From assembly GCF_021228295.1 (NCBI RefSeq), contig NZ_JAJQPD010000003.1, positions 248,001 to 312,000 of the forward strand: a stretch of 64,000 nucleotides of DNA. Reading direction: 5' to 3'. The notes below the pieces were generated by a model. The model worked only from the letters and a program-made list of their open reading frames with translations. It did no database searches and was not told where the DNA came from. The stretch's first letter is position 1. Each line of letters opens with the position of its first letter. Shown in pieces: positions 40,248 to 47,443 of this stretch. The position numbers and the translations under genes were made by a program. This DNA comes from Agromyces humatus (GTDB lineage Bacteria; Actinomycetota; Actinomycetes; Actinomycetales; Microbacteriaceae).

Positions 40248-40388
40248 CACAGAATTCCTCAGGGTCGTGCGCTCTGCTCCATCTCCCCGCGTGGCTGCGG
40301 TGCGACGTGGGCGAGGAGTAGAATCACCCCCGCGTGTGCGCCCTCACGGGGGCGTTCCGCGGTGCCGGTTCGATCCCGAGGAGGTCGC

Positions 40389-41390
40389 TTGGCCCGCAGG
40401 TCGAGTGCCATCGCACTGTGCGCAGCCGTCCTCGCGTTGGCCGGGTGCACCGCTCCGACGAACGACGACGGGGCCGTTCAACCGAGTCCCGACCCCGCAC
40501 GCCAGCTCGACGTCGACGGGGTGATCGATGTCGGCGACGGCCGCGGCATCTACGCGAAATGCGCGGGGCAGGGACATCCGACGGTGATCCTCATCGCGGG
40601 CAAGGGGAACGGTGCCCGAGATTGGCAGGACGTCCTTGCACCCGACGATCCCGCCCACGATGCCCCGCTGGACGGTCTCCCCTGGGGACTCGGCACGCTC
40701 GAACCCAGCGACGACGCCGTCTTTCCATCGGTCGCCCGATTCACCCGGGTGTGCACCTATGACCGGCCCGATGTCCGTATCGATGGGGACGACGTGACCA
40801 CCCCGAGAGCGCAGCCCCATACCGTCGACCTCGATGTCGACGACCTGCACGCGCTGATGACCTCGCTCGAGGAGCCCGGTCCGTACGTCGTGGTCTCGCA
40901 CTCCTACGGGGGTCTCATCGCGGCACTGTACGCCCGCCAGTATCCCGACGACGTCGGTGGACTCGTCATGGTCGACACCGTCACCCCCCTCATGGCAGAC
41001 GTGACCAGCGCCGACCGGCTCGGCAACTGGGATGCGTCCAACGCGACCACCTCACCCCAGGTACGCGAGGGGGTGAAGCTCATCGACGCGTTCGAGCAGA
41101 TCAACGCGGCCTCACCCCTGCCCGAGCTGCCCGCCGTCGTGCTGTCTGCCGACAAGCCGTGGCGAACCGACCTGCTGCCGGCCGAGATCGCCCGAGTCGA
41201 GACGGTCACCTTCGACGACTGGTTGGCCTCGTTGGAGCTTCTCGCGGCCGAGCTCGGTGCCGAGAACATCACGCAGACGATGAGCGGACACGACATCTAC
41301 CTGTACAACCCGGCACTCGTCACCGACGAGATCCGTGGCATCGTCGACACCGTTCGCGCTGACGACTCCGCTGTGGGAGCGGCGCAATGA
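40389..41390 (+). CDS. Alpha/beta-hydrolase lipoprotein
   Basis: A 333-residue secreted lipoprotein: signal MARRSSAIALCAAVLALAGC with lipid Cys20. The hydrolase core has TVILIAGKGNGARDW (oxyanion region), VVSHSYGGLIAAL (nucleophile Ser172) and SGHDIYLYNP (His301). TTG 40389 is chosen because GAGGAGG lies 5 bp upstream and the signal peptide starts there; GTG 40362 is in frame upstream. The substrate is unknown, an ester or amide. It overlaps the remains of a paralogue by 4 bp. Confidence 0.85.
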   Translation: MARRSSAIALCAAVLALAGCTAPTNDDGAVQPSPDPARQLDVDGVIDVGDGRGIYAKCAGQGHPTVILIAGKGNGARDWQDVLAPDDPAHDAPLDGLPWGLGTLEPSDDAVFPSVARFTRVCTYDRPDVRIDGDDVTTPRAQPHTVDLDVDDLHALMTSLEEPGPYVVVSHSYGGLIAALYARQYPDDVGGLVMVDTVTPLMADVTSADRLGNWDASNATTSPQVREGVKLIDAFEQINAASPLPELPAVVLSADKPWRTDLLPAEIARVETVTFDDWLASLELLAAELGAENITQTMSGHDIYLYNPALVTDEIRGIVDTVRADDSAVGAAQ

Positions 41391-41890
41391 GCGACACGTA
41401 TTCGATCTACGGTCGGGTGTCGTCGTCGTTGCGCTCCTCCTCTCCATGGCCGTGACATCCTGCAGCGGGACCGGTGCGGGAGACTCCGCGCGGGTCGCCC
41501 CGCCACCATCGAGCGATTCGACGGCGGGAGCGAACCGGTCAGGTGACCTCGCCGGCACCGTCGACCTCCCCGACGGCCGCAGCATGTACGTCGAGTGCCG
41601 GGCTTCCGGCTCACCGACCGTCGTGCTCGTCGCGGGACTCGATGCCGCCGGAGACCTGTGGGACAGCACCCACCCCGAACAGGTCGCCGGACTGGTGCTG
41701 GTCGACAGTCTCTCGCCCGAACTGCGAGCCGACATGACGCCGCAGCAGTGGGAGATCTGGAACGTCGCGAACGCACGCAGCACCGAGCAGATCGCCGACT
41801 ATCCCGACCTCGAGCGGATCGACGCCGATCGTGCCCATCGACACGGTCATCGACGCCGTGCGCGAGAACCGGTCGACCGCGACCGGTTAG
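41387..41890 (+). pseudogene. Decayed alpha/beta-hydrolase lipoprotein paralogue
   Basis: The ATGA overlap with the upstream hydrolase keeps a start codon, but its frame (MSDTYSIYGRVSSS) stops early. A second frame gives a lipoprotein signal (VVALLLSMAVTSCSG) and SPTVVLVAGLDAAGDLWDS, which joins directly to HPEQVAGLVLVDSLSPELRA. About 120 residues, including the catalytic serine elbow, are therefore missing. The family C-terminus (PIDTVIDAVRENRSTATG) appears in yet another frame, ending at TAG 41890. Two frameshifts plus an internal deletion mean it is broken. Confidence 0.78.
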
Positions 41891-42011
41891 CGTAGCGGCG
41901 CGGGGGTGGCAGGAGTCCGGAACCCGGTCTGCCGTCGGGATATCCGGTTCCGCTAGTGTTGGCCTCATCGGCGCGGGTATCGCCTGCGCGATCCGGCGGA
42001 AGGACGCAGCG

Positions 42012-42398
42012 ATGCTCACCGAATACGGCTTCTGGGACATCTTCAGCGGGCTCTTCGGAGTGTTCGTCTTCATCGCCTACCTCGTGGTGATCTTCACGAT
42101 CATCGCCGACCTCTTCCGCGACACGGAACTCGGCGGGTGGGCGAAGGCCCTCTGGCTGATCTTCATCGTGCTCGTGCCGTTCCTGGCCGGACTCGCCTAC
42201 GTGATCGCGCGCGGCTCGCAGATGGCGGCCCGCCAGCGCGAGCGCCGCAGCATCGCCAACGAGTACATCGATGATCGCGGTGGGGTGTCTGCGTACAACC
42301 CCAACGACGAGATCGCGAAGGCCCAGGGACTGCTGCGCGACGGCACGATCAGCCAGGCCGAATACGATCGCATCCAAGCCGACACCTACAGCCAGTGA
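42012..42398 (+). CDS. PLDc_N/SHOCT membrane protein
   Basis: A 128-residue protein. Two helices (LFGVFVFIAYLVVIFTIIAD and LWLIFIVLVPFLAGLAYVIA) form a PLDc_N-like hairpin. A charged linker (RQRERRSIANEYIDD) follows, with a C-terminal SHOCT motif (EIAKAQGLLRDGTISQAEYD). GGAAGGA is well placed before ATG 42012. Function unknown; SHOCT domains are presumed oligomerization modules. Confidence 0.85.
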   Translation: MLTEYGFWDIFSGLFGVFVFIAYLVVIFTIIADLFRDTELGGWAKALWLIFIVLVPFLAGLAYVIARGSQMAARQRERRSIANEYIDDRGGVSAYNPNDEIAKAQGLLRDGTISQAEYDRIQADTYSQ

Positions 42399-42437
42399 CG
42401 CGAGTGGAGTTCCAGACGCGCCCGCTACAGTGACGTG

Positions 42438-42881
42438 ATGGACATCCGCATCGCTGCGTATGGCGTGATCATCCGCGACGCGGAGATCCTGCTGTCGCAC
42501 TGGAACGAGCACGGGCGCTCGGGCTGGACGTTGCCGGGGGGTGGCGTCGAAGGCTCGGAGCATCCGCTCGATGCGGCTCGCCGCGAGATCCGCGAAGAGA
42601 CCGGGTACGAGGCATCCGTCGATCGCCTGCTCGGCATCGATACGATGGTGATTCCCGCAGCCAAGCGGCACCGCGCGACGTCACCGCTCTACGCGATGCG
42701 TGTCATCTACCGCGCGAGCGTGGTCGGCGGAGCACTGCACAGCGAGATCGACGGCTCGAGCGACGAGGCGCGCTGGTTTTCGCTCGACGAGGTCTCGCGG
42801 CTCAAGCGGGTCAGCCTGCTCGACATCGCGCTTCGGCTGAACGCGGCTGAGCCGGCCGACGGCCGGCCGACGGCGCCGTAG
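42438..42881 (+). CDS. NUDIX hydrolase
   Basis: A 147-residue pyrophosphohydrolase with a complete Nudix box: GGGVEGSE then HPLDAARREIREETGYEA, matching Gx5Ex7REUxEExGU. The first strand MDIRIAAYGVIIRDAEILLS is typical. The substrate is not deducible. ATG 42438 overlaps an in-frame GTG one codon upstream. Confidence 0.9.
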   Translation: MDIRIAAYGVIIRDAEILLSHWNEHGRSGWTLPGGGVEGSEHPLDAARREIREETGYEASVDRLLGIDTMVIPAAKRHRATSPLYAMRVIYRASVVGGALHSEIDGSSDEARWFSLDEVSRLKRVSLLDIALRLNAAEPADGRPTAP

Positions 42882-43055
42882 CGACCCCGGTCGCGGCATG
42901 CAGGCAGCCGCGCGGCCCCGACGCGGGCGTTTCGACCGGATGCGGCCGAACCACTCGCGACGAGGCCGCGCGGCTGCCGAACTCCCGGGGCGACGCCGTC
43001 GCGTGGGCGACGGCGCCGTCCATCGGGAGTTCGGTGCGGGTGGTGTCCATTCGGG

Positions 43056-43307
43056 TCACCGCAGCGTCGGCGCGATCAGCGCGTTGTGCTGGAAGTTGCC
43101 GTCGAGCACCCGGTGTGCGAGCTGCGCGTTCTGACGACGCAGTAGCACCGCCTCGTGGCTGAGGCGTTCGCTCTGGTGACGGCTGTACGCGATGAACGCG
43201 AGACCGATGCGCAGGGCGATTCGTTCGTTCAGGCCGCGCGAGTGAGCGCGGGCGGCGATGGCCGATCCGGATTGGGAGCGACCGAGGGAGAGAGAACTGG
43301 CGTTCAC
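43056..43307 (-). CDS. Small basic protein, unknown
   Basis: An 83-residue protein: MNASSLSLGRSQSGSAIAAR, a central helix NERIALRIGLAFIAYSRHQS, then SHEAVLLRRQNAQLAHRVL. GTG 43307 has AAGGA 7 nt upstream. The hydrophobic-then-basic helix resembles many small uncharacterised actinobacterial proteins. The RIALRIGLA pattern suggests a peripheral membrane helix (inference). It lies downstream of the 30-residue gene at 43642 on the same strand. Confidence 0.6.
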   Translation of the reverse strand: MNASSLSLGRSQSGSAIAARAHSRGLNERIALRIGLAFIAYSRHQSERLSHEAVLLRRQNAQLAHRVLDGNFQHNALIAPTLR

Positions 43308-43641
43308 TTCGATTCCTTCGTTTCTTCACGGGGATGCACCGGATGGTGCGGCCCGCACCGGATGGTGCGGGGTGCGCCACGATCGGCGGGCTGCCGGCGA
43401 GGCGTCGTCGAGGGATGCACAGGTGTGCGGGAAGGGTGTGCTGCGAACCAGAGGGCAGCCGCAGCGGGCACCGGGAGTCACGGCCGAGCCGTGGGCCGGG
43501 GGTGTGGGCGGGACATCCGATCGCCATACGCGCATCTGCGACGAGAACGTCGACGGATGTCGCAGGCCGGAGCCGCGGATCACACCACGAGGGCGGCCGG
43601 CGACGAGGGCAGAGTTCTACCCCGGCCGCCGAAGCGGCGAG
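43308..43641. other. Gene-free stretch between two small ORFs
   Basis: About 330 bp on which I see no credible gene. It contains the near-duplicate GCACCGGATGGTGCGG at 43337-43352 and 43356-43371, a direct doublet with dyad symmetry (GCACC/GGTGC). Confidence 0.5.
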
Positions 43642-43734
43642 TTAGCTGGCCGACTGGTGGAGGAGGATCTCCGTGCGGAGGAGGATCTCCGAGCGGGCCG
43701 CAGTGAATGCGGGCGTGTAGATGTGGGTCATCAT
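43642..43734 (-). CDS. 30-residue peptide with internal EILLRT repeat
   Basis: A short frame, MMTHIYTPAFTAARSEILLR then TEILLHQSAS, with AGGAG 9 nt before ATG 43734. The halves SEILLR and TEILLH come from a 15-bp direct DNA duplication (GGAGATCCTCCTCC). Its end resembles the HEAVLLRRQ stretch of the next gene downstream at 43056. Real translation is plausible but unproven. Confidence 0.45.
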   Translation of the reverse strand: MMTHIYTPAFTAARSEILLRTEILLHQSAS

Positions 43735-43907
43735 CGGGATCAACTCCTCTCTGGGTTCTGGCGCGTTTGCACCGGTAGAGACACTAGCGGGGGTTTCACT
43801 CCGAACGCAAGGGGAATTCTCAGATGCGTCCGAGATTCAGTGCCAGCACTGAGACGACGGGTCTGCGCATCGCTGTCGGAGGCCCAGCGCACCCCGCGCG
43901 CAACGAC

Positions 43908-43939
43908 GAGTGACCCCGCCTGAACAGGCGGGGCCACTC
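43908..43939 (-). terminator. Terminator of the 43954-44472 gene
   Basis: GAGTGACCCCGCCT, loop GAAC, AGGCGGGGCCACTC: a 14-position stem with one mismatch, 15 bp past the stop codon. Confidence 0.8.
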
Positions 43940-43953
43940 GGAAGATCAGTGCG

Positions 43954-44472
43954 TCAGGCGCCGGACGTCGTTCCGACGTCGGGCTCATCGTCGGCGACCC
44001 ACAGCTCGTCGTCGGCGCGGAACGTCTGCCAGACCGCGTAGGCGATACCGACTGCGGCGACGATGCCCGCGCCGATGGCGAGGTAGGTGCCGACGCCGCG
44101 GCCCTTCTTCTTGTCGACCACGGCGGCCGCGCGCGGCGAAACCCGCTGCACGGCGCGACGTACGCGTGCGTCGTTGGCGATGTCGCCGATGGCGAGCACC
44201 GAACCCAGCGCGTTGCCGAGGCTGCGCTCGACGGTGTCGCCCGCGACGCGGGCGTAGTCCTTCGCCTGGTCGACGCCGGGGCGCACATAGCTCTCGTACC
44301 CGGTGCGCACCCGCGGTACGACCTCTTCGCGTGTGAGGTGACCGAGTTGACGACTGGCCTCACGAGCGACGGAATTCGCGTGCTCGAGCACGTGCTGCTG
44401 GTTTCCCCAGAGTTCTTCAGCGCTGCTGCGCAGCCGCTTGAGTTCCTTCCGGCGCTTGCGTGACAGGCTCAT
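43954..44472 (-). CDS. Helical single-pass membrane protein, unknown
   Basis: A 172-residue protein. Charged helical N-terminus (MSLSRKRRKELKRLRSSAEE), amphipathic helices (LEHANSVAREASRQLGHLTR; GVDQAKDYARVAGDTVERSL) like those of apolipoprotein-type proteins, and a C-terminal helix (YLAIGAGIVAAVGIAYAVW) followed by an acidic tail (DDELWVADDEPDV). ATG 44472 has GGAGG 5 nt upstream. No enzyme motif is seen. Probably anchored with its N-terminus in the cytoplasm. Confidence 0.75.
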   Translation of the reverse strand: MSLSRKRRKELKRLRSSAEELWGNQQHVLEHANSVAREASRQLGHLTREEVVPRVRTGYESYVRPGVDQAKDYARVAGDTVERSLGNALGSVLAIGDIANDARVRRAVQRVSPRAAAVVDKKKGRGVGTYLAIGAGIVAAVGIAYAVWQTFRADDELWVADDEPDVGTTSGA

Positions 44473-44601
44473 CTCGACCTCCATCGTTGTGCAGCGAACT
44501 CCTCCATCTTGCCACCGAACTGGCTGGAAGCGGGGTGGGAGTCGCAATCCTTCATTCCGATTCGCGAATCCACGCCCGGGTCACCGTGACAGAATGTCAG
44601 C

Positions 44602-45141
44602 ATGCCGATTCCCACCGCAGTCGCGACGCTGAACACCAACCACGGCCCCATCAAGGTCGACCTCTACGGCGACCACGCCCCGAAGACCGTCAAGAACTTC
44701 GTGGGCCTCGCCACCGGTGAGATCGAGTGGACGCACCCCGCCACCGGCGAGAAGTCCACCAAGCCTCTCTACGACGGCGTCGTCTTCCACCGCATCATCC
44801 CCGGATTCATGATCCAGGGCGGCGACCCGCTCGGCCAGGGCGTCGGCGGCCCGGGCTACCAGTTCGACGACGAGATCAACTCCGACCTCGACTTCACCGA
44901 GCCCTACGTGCTCGCCATGGCGAACGCCGGCACCCAGGGCGGGCGCGGCACCAACGGCTCCCAGTTCTTCATCACCGTCGGCCCCACCACGTGGCTGCAG
45001 GGCAAGCACAGCATCTTCGGCAAGGTGACCGACGCCGACAGCCAGGGTGTGGTCGACAAGCTCGCCTCGGTCGCCACCGACGGCCGCGATCGCCCGCTCG
45101 AAGACGTCGTGATCGAGAGCATCACCGTCGAACAGGTCTGA
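44602..45141 (+). CDS. Peptidyl-prolyl cis-trans isomerase (cyclophilin)
   Basis: A 179-residue cytoplasmic cyclophilin: NHGPIKVDLYGDHAPKTVKN, DGVVFHRIIPGFMIQGGDP (catalytic Arg), GRGTNGSQFFITVGPTTWL and the HSIFGKVTD segment. No signal peptide. Followed after 7 bp by the rhomboid gene; this pair near the origin is common in actinobacteria. Confidence 0.95.
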   Translation: MPIPTAVATLNTNHGPIKVDLYGDHAPKTVKNFVGLATGEIEWTHPATGEKSTKPLYDGVVFHRIIPGFMIQGGDPLGQGVGGPGYQFDDEINSDLDFTEPYVLAMANAGTQGGRGTNGSQFFITVGPTTWLQGKHSIFGKVTDADSQGVVDKLASVATDGRDRPLEDVVIESITVEQV

Positions 45142-45148
45142 TCACGAG

Positions 45149-46006
45149 GTGAGCGACGCAGCGCCCGATCGCACCGGCTACTGCTACCGGCACCCCGACC
45201 GGCCGAGCTTCGTGCTCTGTCAGCGCTGCGGTCGAACCATCTGCGGTGAATGCCAGACACCGGCGCCTGTCGGCGTCATCTGCCCCGAGTGCATGCGCGA
45301 ACAGCGTGCCTCGGCGCCCCGAACGAAGCCCGCGGTGCTCACACGCGCTCGCGCGGCCGCCGGGCGCGGTGCCCCGGTCGTGACGTATACCCTCATCGGC
45401 ATCACACTGGCCGTGTTCCTGCTGCAACTCGTGCCCGGACTCGCGCTCACCGATCGACTGCTCTACGCCGGCGTGTACTCGATCCCGGGCAACCTCGAGC
45501 CGTGGCGCATGCTCACCTCGGTGTTCGTGCACTCCACCGGCCTGATCTTCCACGTGCTGCTCAACATGTACACGTTGTGGATCTTCGGGCAGCTGCTCGA
45601 GGGTCTCCTCGGCCGCTGGCGCTTCCTCGCGCTCTACCTGATCTCGGGGCTTGGCGGTTCAGTCGGGGTGCTCTGGCTCTCCGATCCGCGCGTCGGCGTC
45701 GTCGGGGCATCCGGGGCCATCTTCGGCCTCATGGGCGCATTCCTCGTGGTCCAGCGGCGACTCGGTGGGCAGACCACGCAGCTGTTCGTGCTGCTCGGCA
45801 TCAACCTCGTCATCGGGTTCGTCCCGGGGTTCAACATCGCGTGGCAGGCTCACCTCGGTGGCCTCGTCGTCGGCGCGCTCGTGGGGTTCATCTTCGTCGA
45901 GACCCGCCAGCGCTCGCGTCAGGCCCTGCAGGTGTGGCTGCTCGCCGGCGTGGTGGCGGTGCTGCTGATCCTCGGCCTGCGATTCTTCGTGTTCCCCGTG
46001 TTCTGA
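45149..46006 (+). CDS. Rhomboid family intramembrane serine protease with N-terminal zinc finger
   Basis: A 285-residue membrane protein. Residues 10-50 hold a Cys-rich zinc finger (CYRHPDRPSFVLCQRCG, CGECQTP, CPECMREQ). Six helices follow, with SNxxL-like HVLLNMYTLWIFGQLLEGLL, the catalytic VGASGAIFGLMGA (Ser188) and HLGGLVVGALVGF (His235). GTG 45149 starts VSDAAPDRTGYCYRHP. It cleaves substrates within the membrane; the targets are unknown. Confidence 0.93.
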   Translation: MSDAAPDRTGYCYRHPDRPSFVLCQRCGRTICGECQTPAPVGVICPECMREQRASAPRTKPAVLTRARAAAGRGAPVVTYTLIGITLAVFLLQLVPGLALTDRLLYAGVYSIPGNLEPWRMLTSVFVHSTGLIFHVLLNMYTLWIFGQLLEGLLGRWRFLALYLISGLGGSVGVLWLSDPRVGVVGASGAIFGLMGAFLVVQRRLGGQTTQLFVLLGINLVIGFVPGFNIAWQAHLGGLVVGALVGFIFVETRQRSRQALQVWLLAGVVAVLLILGLRFFVFPVF

Positions 46007-46030
46007 TGACCTCCCTCCACAGGTGAGGAG

Positions 46031-46131
46031 TTATCCACAGGCGTTTCCACAGTTGGGGAGAGTTACACGGCTGTAATTGTGGTCATTTCGGGGGACGCAG
46101 GCCTGTGCGACTCATCCACAGCTGTGGATAA
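46031..46131. promoter_or_regulatory. DnaA-box cluster between rhomboid gene and crgA
   Basis: Two perfect boxes in opposite orientation, TTATCCACA at 46031-46039 and TGTGGATAA at 46123-46131, plus GTTTCCACA (46043-46051) and TCATCCACA (46112-46120), within 100 bp of a 209-bp spacer. It lies 14 kb from oriC, downstream of both flanking genes, so it is not an obvious promoter. Confidence 0.65.
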
Positions 46132-46215
46132 CTTTCGGCGCGGTGCTCGCCTGCGCATGAAGGCGGGCGGATGCCGCAGCACCCGCCCGTCGCGAGAATT
46201 CGCCGGCCGAGGTCG

Positions 46216-46455
46216 TCAGCGCCAGCGTGTGGTCATGAGGAAGCCGACGAAGGCGATGCCGAAGCCGATCAGGATGTTCCACGAGCCGAGGTCGGGAATC
46301 GGGAAGCGCCCCTGGCTCACGTAGAAGACGATGATCCAGGCGAGCCCGATCAGCATGAAGCCGAACATGACGGGCTTGAACCAGATCGGGTTCGGAGCCT
46401 CTTCGCCACTCGTCGCTTCAGCGCGCTCGGGCTTCGATGATTTTGCACGTGCCAT
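46216..46455 (-). CDS. crgA: Cell division protein CrgA
   Basis: A 79-residue membrane protein with a basic/acidic N-terminus, NPIWFKPVMFGFMLIGLAWI (helix 1 with the conserved NPxW), YVSQGRFPIPDLGSWNILIG and a second helix ending TTRWR. CrgA recruits late division proteins such as PBPs and CwsA and tunes FtsZ ring use (family knowledge). Its neighbourhood with pabA and pknB is conserved. Confidence 0.93.
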   Translation of the reverse strand: MARAKSSKPERAEATSGEEAPNPIWFKPVMFGFMLIGLAWIIVFYVSQGRFPIPDLGSWNILIGFGIAFVGFLMTTRWR

Positions 46456-46715
46456 GCGGGCGATTCTATCCGAGTGAACCGCACGGACACAGCACGGAGG
46501 TCGCCGCCGGGGAGGCGCCCGGGTCGGCGCCAGTGGTCTCGGCCGGATTCGAGCACATGGGAGCGGCATAGAATCGCTCATATGTCCGTGTCGCAGCCTG
46601 CCGTCGGTGGGTTCGTGGACGGGTCTTCGGGTCACCCGGCACCGACGAGGCGCCGGGTGTGCGCCCAGTGGGCCGGCGCGATGCCCAACACCATCAACGT
46701 CGCCGTGGAGGCACC

Positions 46716-47357
46716 ATGACCCGCATCCTCGTCATCGACAATTACGACAGCTTCGTCTACACACTGAACGGCTACCTGCAGGAGCTCGGCGCCGAGACCG
46801 AGGTCGTGCGCAACGACGACATCGACGTCGCCGACGTGCCCGCGAAGATCGCCGAGTACGACGGCGTGCTCATCTCACCCGGTCCGGGCAAGCCGGCCGA
46901 TGCGGGGGTGTCGATCCCCGTGGTCGAGGCGGCGCTCGCGACGGGGCAGCCGATCCTCGGGGTGTGCCTCGGCCACCAGGCGATCGCCGAGGCGTTCGGC
47001 GCCGTCGTCACGAACGCCGAAGAGCTCATGCACGGAAAGACCTCGCGCATCGAGCACGACTCCAGCCCGTTCTACGAGGGCGTGCCTCATCCGTTCACCG
47101 CGACCCGCTACCACTCGCTCGCGATCGTCGACGGCACCATGCCGTCCGAGCTCGTCGTCACGAGTCGCACCCAGGGTGGCGTCATCATGGGGCTGCGGCA
47201 CGTGACCGCACCGATCTACGGCGTGCAGTTCCACCCCGAGTCGGTGCTCACCGAGGGCGGCTACCGTATGCTCGGCAACTGGCTCGCGGTCGCCGGGCTG
47301 CCAGAGGCGCGTGAGCGCGCGGCAGACCTGAACCCGTTGGTGCGCCCGACGGCGTAG
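46716..47357 (+). CDS. pabA: Glutamine amidotransferase, anthranilate/aminodeoxychorismate synthase component II
   Basis: A 213-residue class I GATase: ILVIDNYDSFVYTLNGYLQE, LISPGPGKPADAG, nucleophile Cys in GVCLGHQAIAEAFG, and the His-Glu pair in VQFHPESVLT. It provides ammonia for chorismate amination. TrpG and PabA cannot be separated by sequence alone, but the pknB neighbourhood is where actinobacteria keep pabA/trpG. ATG 46716 precedes the conserved N-terminus. The sortase gene often found between crgA and this gene is missing. Confidence 0.92.
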   Translation: MTRILVIDNYDSFVYTLNGYLQELGAETEVVRNDDIDVADVPAKIAEYDGVLISPGPGKPADAGVSIPVVEAALATGQPILGVCLGHQAIAEAFGAVVTNAEELMHGKTSRIEHDSSPFYEGVPHPFTATRYHSLAIVDGTMPSELVVTSRTQGGVIMGLRHVTAPIYGVQFHPESVLTEGGYRMLGNWLAVAGLPEARERAADLNPLVRPTA

Positions 47358-47375
47358 CGCGCGCACCTATCCCGG

Positions 47376-47441
47376 CACGCACGCACGCATCCACGCACGC
47401 ATCCACGCACGCTCGTGTGCGCTCGTGTGCGCTCGTGTGGC
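47376..47441. repeat. Short tandem repeats between pabA and pknB
   Basis: ACGCATCCACGC repeated, then CTCGTGTGCG three times, filling the gap between two convergent stop codons. They look like slippage-type microsatellites, not regulatory elements. Confidence 0.75.
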
Positions 47442-47443
47442 GC

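Noticed and set aside
46581..46718. Short frame MSVSQPAVGGFVDGSSGHPA before pabA
   Set aside because: No homology signal and ends inside the pabA start. It occupies the spot where relatives often have a sortase, but shows no sortase motif.
47376..47441. Possible CRISPR-like array
   Set aside because: Units are only 10-12 bp, contiguous and without spacers; simple tandem repeat.
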